Source of the DNA: Arachis hypogaea
Lineage: Eukaryota > Streptophyta > Magnoliopsida > Fabales > Fabaceae
DNA length: 64,000 nucleotides
Assembly (NCBI RefSeq): GCF_003086295.3
Contig: NC_092053.1
Span: 83,699,671-83,763,670, forward strand
Direction: 5' to 3'
Shown here: in pieces, positions 62,631 through 64,000 of the stretch
How positions within the stretch are numbered: the first letter of the stretch is position 1
Layout: every line of letters starts with the position of its first letter
Program-made: the position numbers and the translations under genes
The notes under the pieces: generated by a model
Told to the model about the DNA's origin: nothing
Database searches by the model: none
What the model saw: only the letters and a program-made list of their open reading frames with translations

Positions 62631-64000
62631 CAACACCAAACTTAAAACTTGCTTGTCCTCAAGCAAGAAATAAATTTATGCTCCAAGGTTCTTTCAATTA
62701 AGATGGATTGAAGAATAACTTGTAAAGTCCAGTGAGTGAAGTGATCAGGTACAGTGGGGTGAACTCTAAATCATGTGCTCATGCAAGGGCTTCAGTGCTC
62801 ACTAGTCCTCACATATTGGGAGTCTTAAGTCTTAGGATTTTCATCCAAACGGTATCGTAGAGATCTCTTTATATGTAATCACCTTGAAGCAGCTTATAGT
62901 TTCTGTGCTTTGGCCTCGACTCTAAGTATCATGTCTCAAAGCGGCTCTTTAGATAAACTTTCGATCAATACTCCTAAACCAGTTGGTTTTAAGGTATTAG
63001 GTGTGTTAAAGCACCCCTAAGGATTTACTTGCTCAAGCCTCTTTCTTTGACACAATTCAACCACAAGCATTTACTAGGCTAACAACTCTTTGAGTTTTGT
63101 TTCTTTTTTTCTTTTTCTGCCTAGTAATTGATGCTCAGAGCCTTGGGCCAAATTCTTTTTGTTTTTGTATTTTCTTTTCTTTCTTTTGTTTTGTTTGCTG
63201 CTTCTTGGATCAATAGATTTTTGAGAATCTCCACAATACTTCTTTGAACTTCATGTCCTGCCTATGAGCTCCCATGCAAGTTTTCACAAGCATGCAACCT
63301 CAATACACAATCATACAACTAGAGCCACCACTTCTCCTAATCTTTTGCTTGCCTCAAATTTGATTTATTCCTCAATCCTTCTTCTCAAAGAACTTTCATG
63401 TGATGCCTTTCTTGAAAATTGAGTGCAAACAAGTTTTGAAGATAAGAATGTTGTGATTGATCAGACATCTTGCTTATTGAATTATAAGAAAAAGAAAACT
63501 ATGCTATGCAGGCAGGCAGGGGTATATAGAAAGAAAACTATACTATGCAGACAGGCAGGGCAATTTAAGGATACAATCCAACTTTCAATCACAGCAATAT
63601 TTGATGTAGAATAATCACTTAACAATACAACCTGTTGGAGTTCAATTGCTTTCCTTTTTCTCATCATCATTGTTGCTGAACTTCATGTTCATCTTTCTCC
63701 TTTTTGATGATGTTCAAACCTCCAAAAGCTTGTATGACATTCTGCAATGATATTGAAAGTTGCTTGTTCCCCAAGCACTTGGAAATAATGGTTAATTTTC
63801 ATGATTTAATTGCGGGCTTTTTGAACTTACTTTGGTGTGGGAACACCAAACTTAGTACCTTGCCAATGGTTAACCATGTGTGATAATTTCTTTTTATTTT
63901 TCAAAAGTGATAGAACTGAAAACTAAGAAAAACAGTAAAATGGCTAACTAGTTCATCCAGTATGCTTGAAGCCTACATTATGCAGAAAGTGAGAATGTGT
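62631..64000 (-). other. TE8 3' untranslated region, to window end
   Basis: Closely resembles TE9 57008-58370. Hairpin CTTGCTTG, AGGA, CAAGCAAG at 62648-62667 then AAGTTTGGTGTTG at the LTR; second hairpin near 63761-63778. The CAGGCAGG tract near 63508-63560 matches 57880-57930 in TE9. No coding region. Confidence 0.78.

Larger units (their letters stand above)
54114..64000 (-). mobile_element. TE8: relative of TE9, split by TE9, runs off the window
   Basis: Own sequence 54114-55222 and 61841-64000. The 3' LTR (two parts) is followed by a 3' untranslated region like that of TE9. The gag expected from TE9 would lie to the right of the window. Confidence 0.88.

Noticed and set aside
1..64000. 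Host gene
   Set aside because: Every open frame I could interpret belongs to a retrotransposon or is its shadow; only the C-rich block at 36047 remains open as a captured fragment.

Overview
The window is plant nuclear DNA made almost entirely of nested LTR retrotransposons. I see no host gene. The palindromic words (GGCGTTNAACGCC, CAACGTTAGCC..GGCTAACGTTG, ACGCGATCGCGT) and the LTR sequences look to me like peanut (Arachis); this is recognition, not a search result. All elements use, or once used, a primer-binding site complementary to the 3' end of tRNA-Asp. The pol order is protease, RT, RNase H, integrase, gag lacks a zinc knuckle, and an extra ORF lies downstream of pol. Together these place them in Ty3/gypsy, Athila-like lineage.

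Layout. TE1 (1-5640, minus) and TE2 (6016-15682 plus 49086-49970, plus strand) sit 375 bp apart, separated by a piece of an older pol gene (TE0, 5641-6015). TE2 has an LTR-internal-LTR-internal arrangement. TE1 and TE2 carry one orphan ORF beginning MEFNSS in three copies, and no RT. TE2 is split by a 33.4-kb composite insertion (TE3, 15683-49080, TSD GCCAC). Inside TE3 lie TE4 (17475-29475, minus, TSD GAGGG, the most complete gag-pol element) and TE5 (about 32611-47459, plus, non-autonomous, both ends trimmed). TE5 is split by TE6 (40478-47253, minus, TSD CGCGC), in which protease is fused to the integrase tail. Further right, TE2 is split by TE7 (49971-, plus), which is split by TE8 (54114-, minus). 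TE8's LTR is split by TE9 (55223-61840, minus, TSD CTCAC), a very young gag-only element whose 1,785-bp LTRs differ at only two sites I could find. TE1, TE2, TE7 and TE8 run off the window.

How the parts work together. Only TE3, TE4, TE7 and TE0 carry or carried the autonomous gag-pol set, and every copy here is broken. TE1, TE2, TE5, TE6, TE8 and TE9 look non-autonomous and would need pol supplied in trans. Families with unrelated coding regions still share cis elements: the tRNA-Asp PBS, a set of U5 hairpins, a hairpin just after the stop codon with an invariant AGRCAA loop, and a tetraloop hairpin next to TAAGTTTGGTGTTG at the 3' LTR boundary. Several of these hairpins show compensatory base changes between families. 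I regard this shared, covarying RNA toolkit, together with the family-specific palindromic word blocks in the LTRs, as the most interesting and possibly undescribed content of the window.
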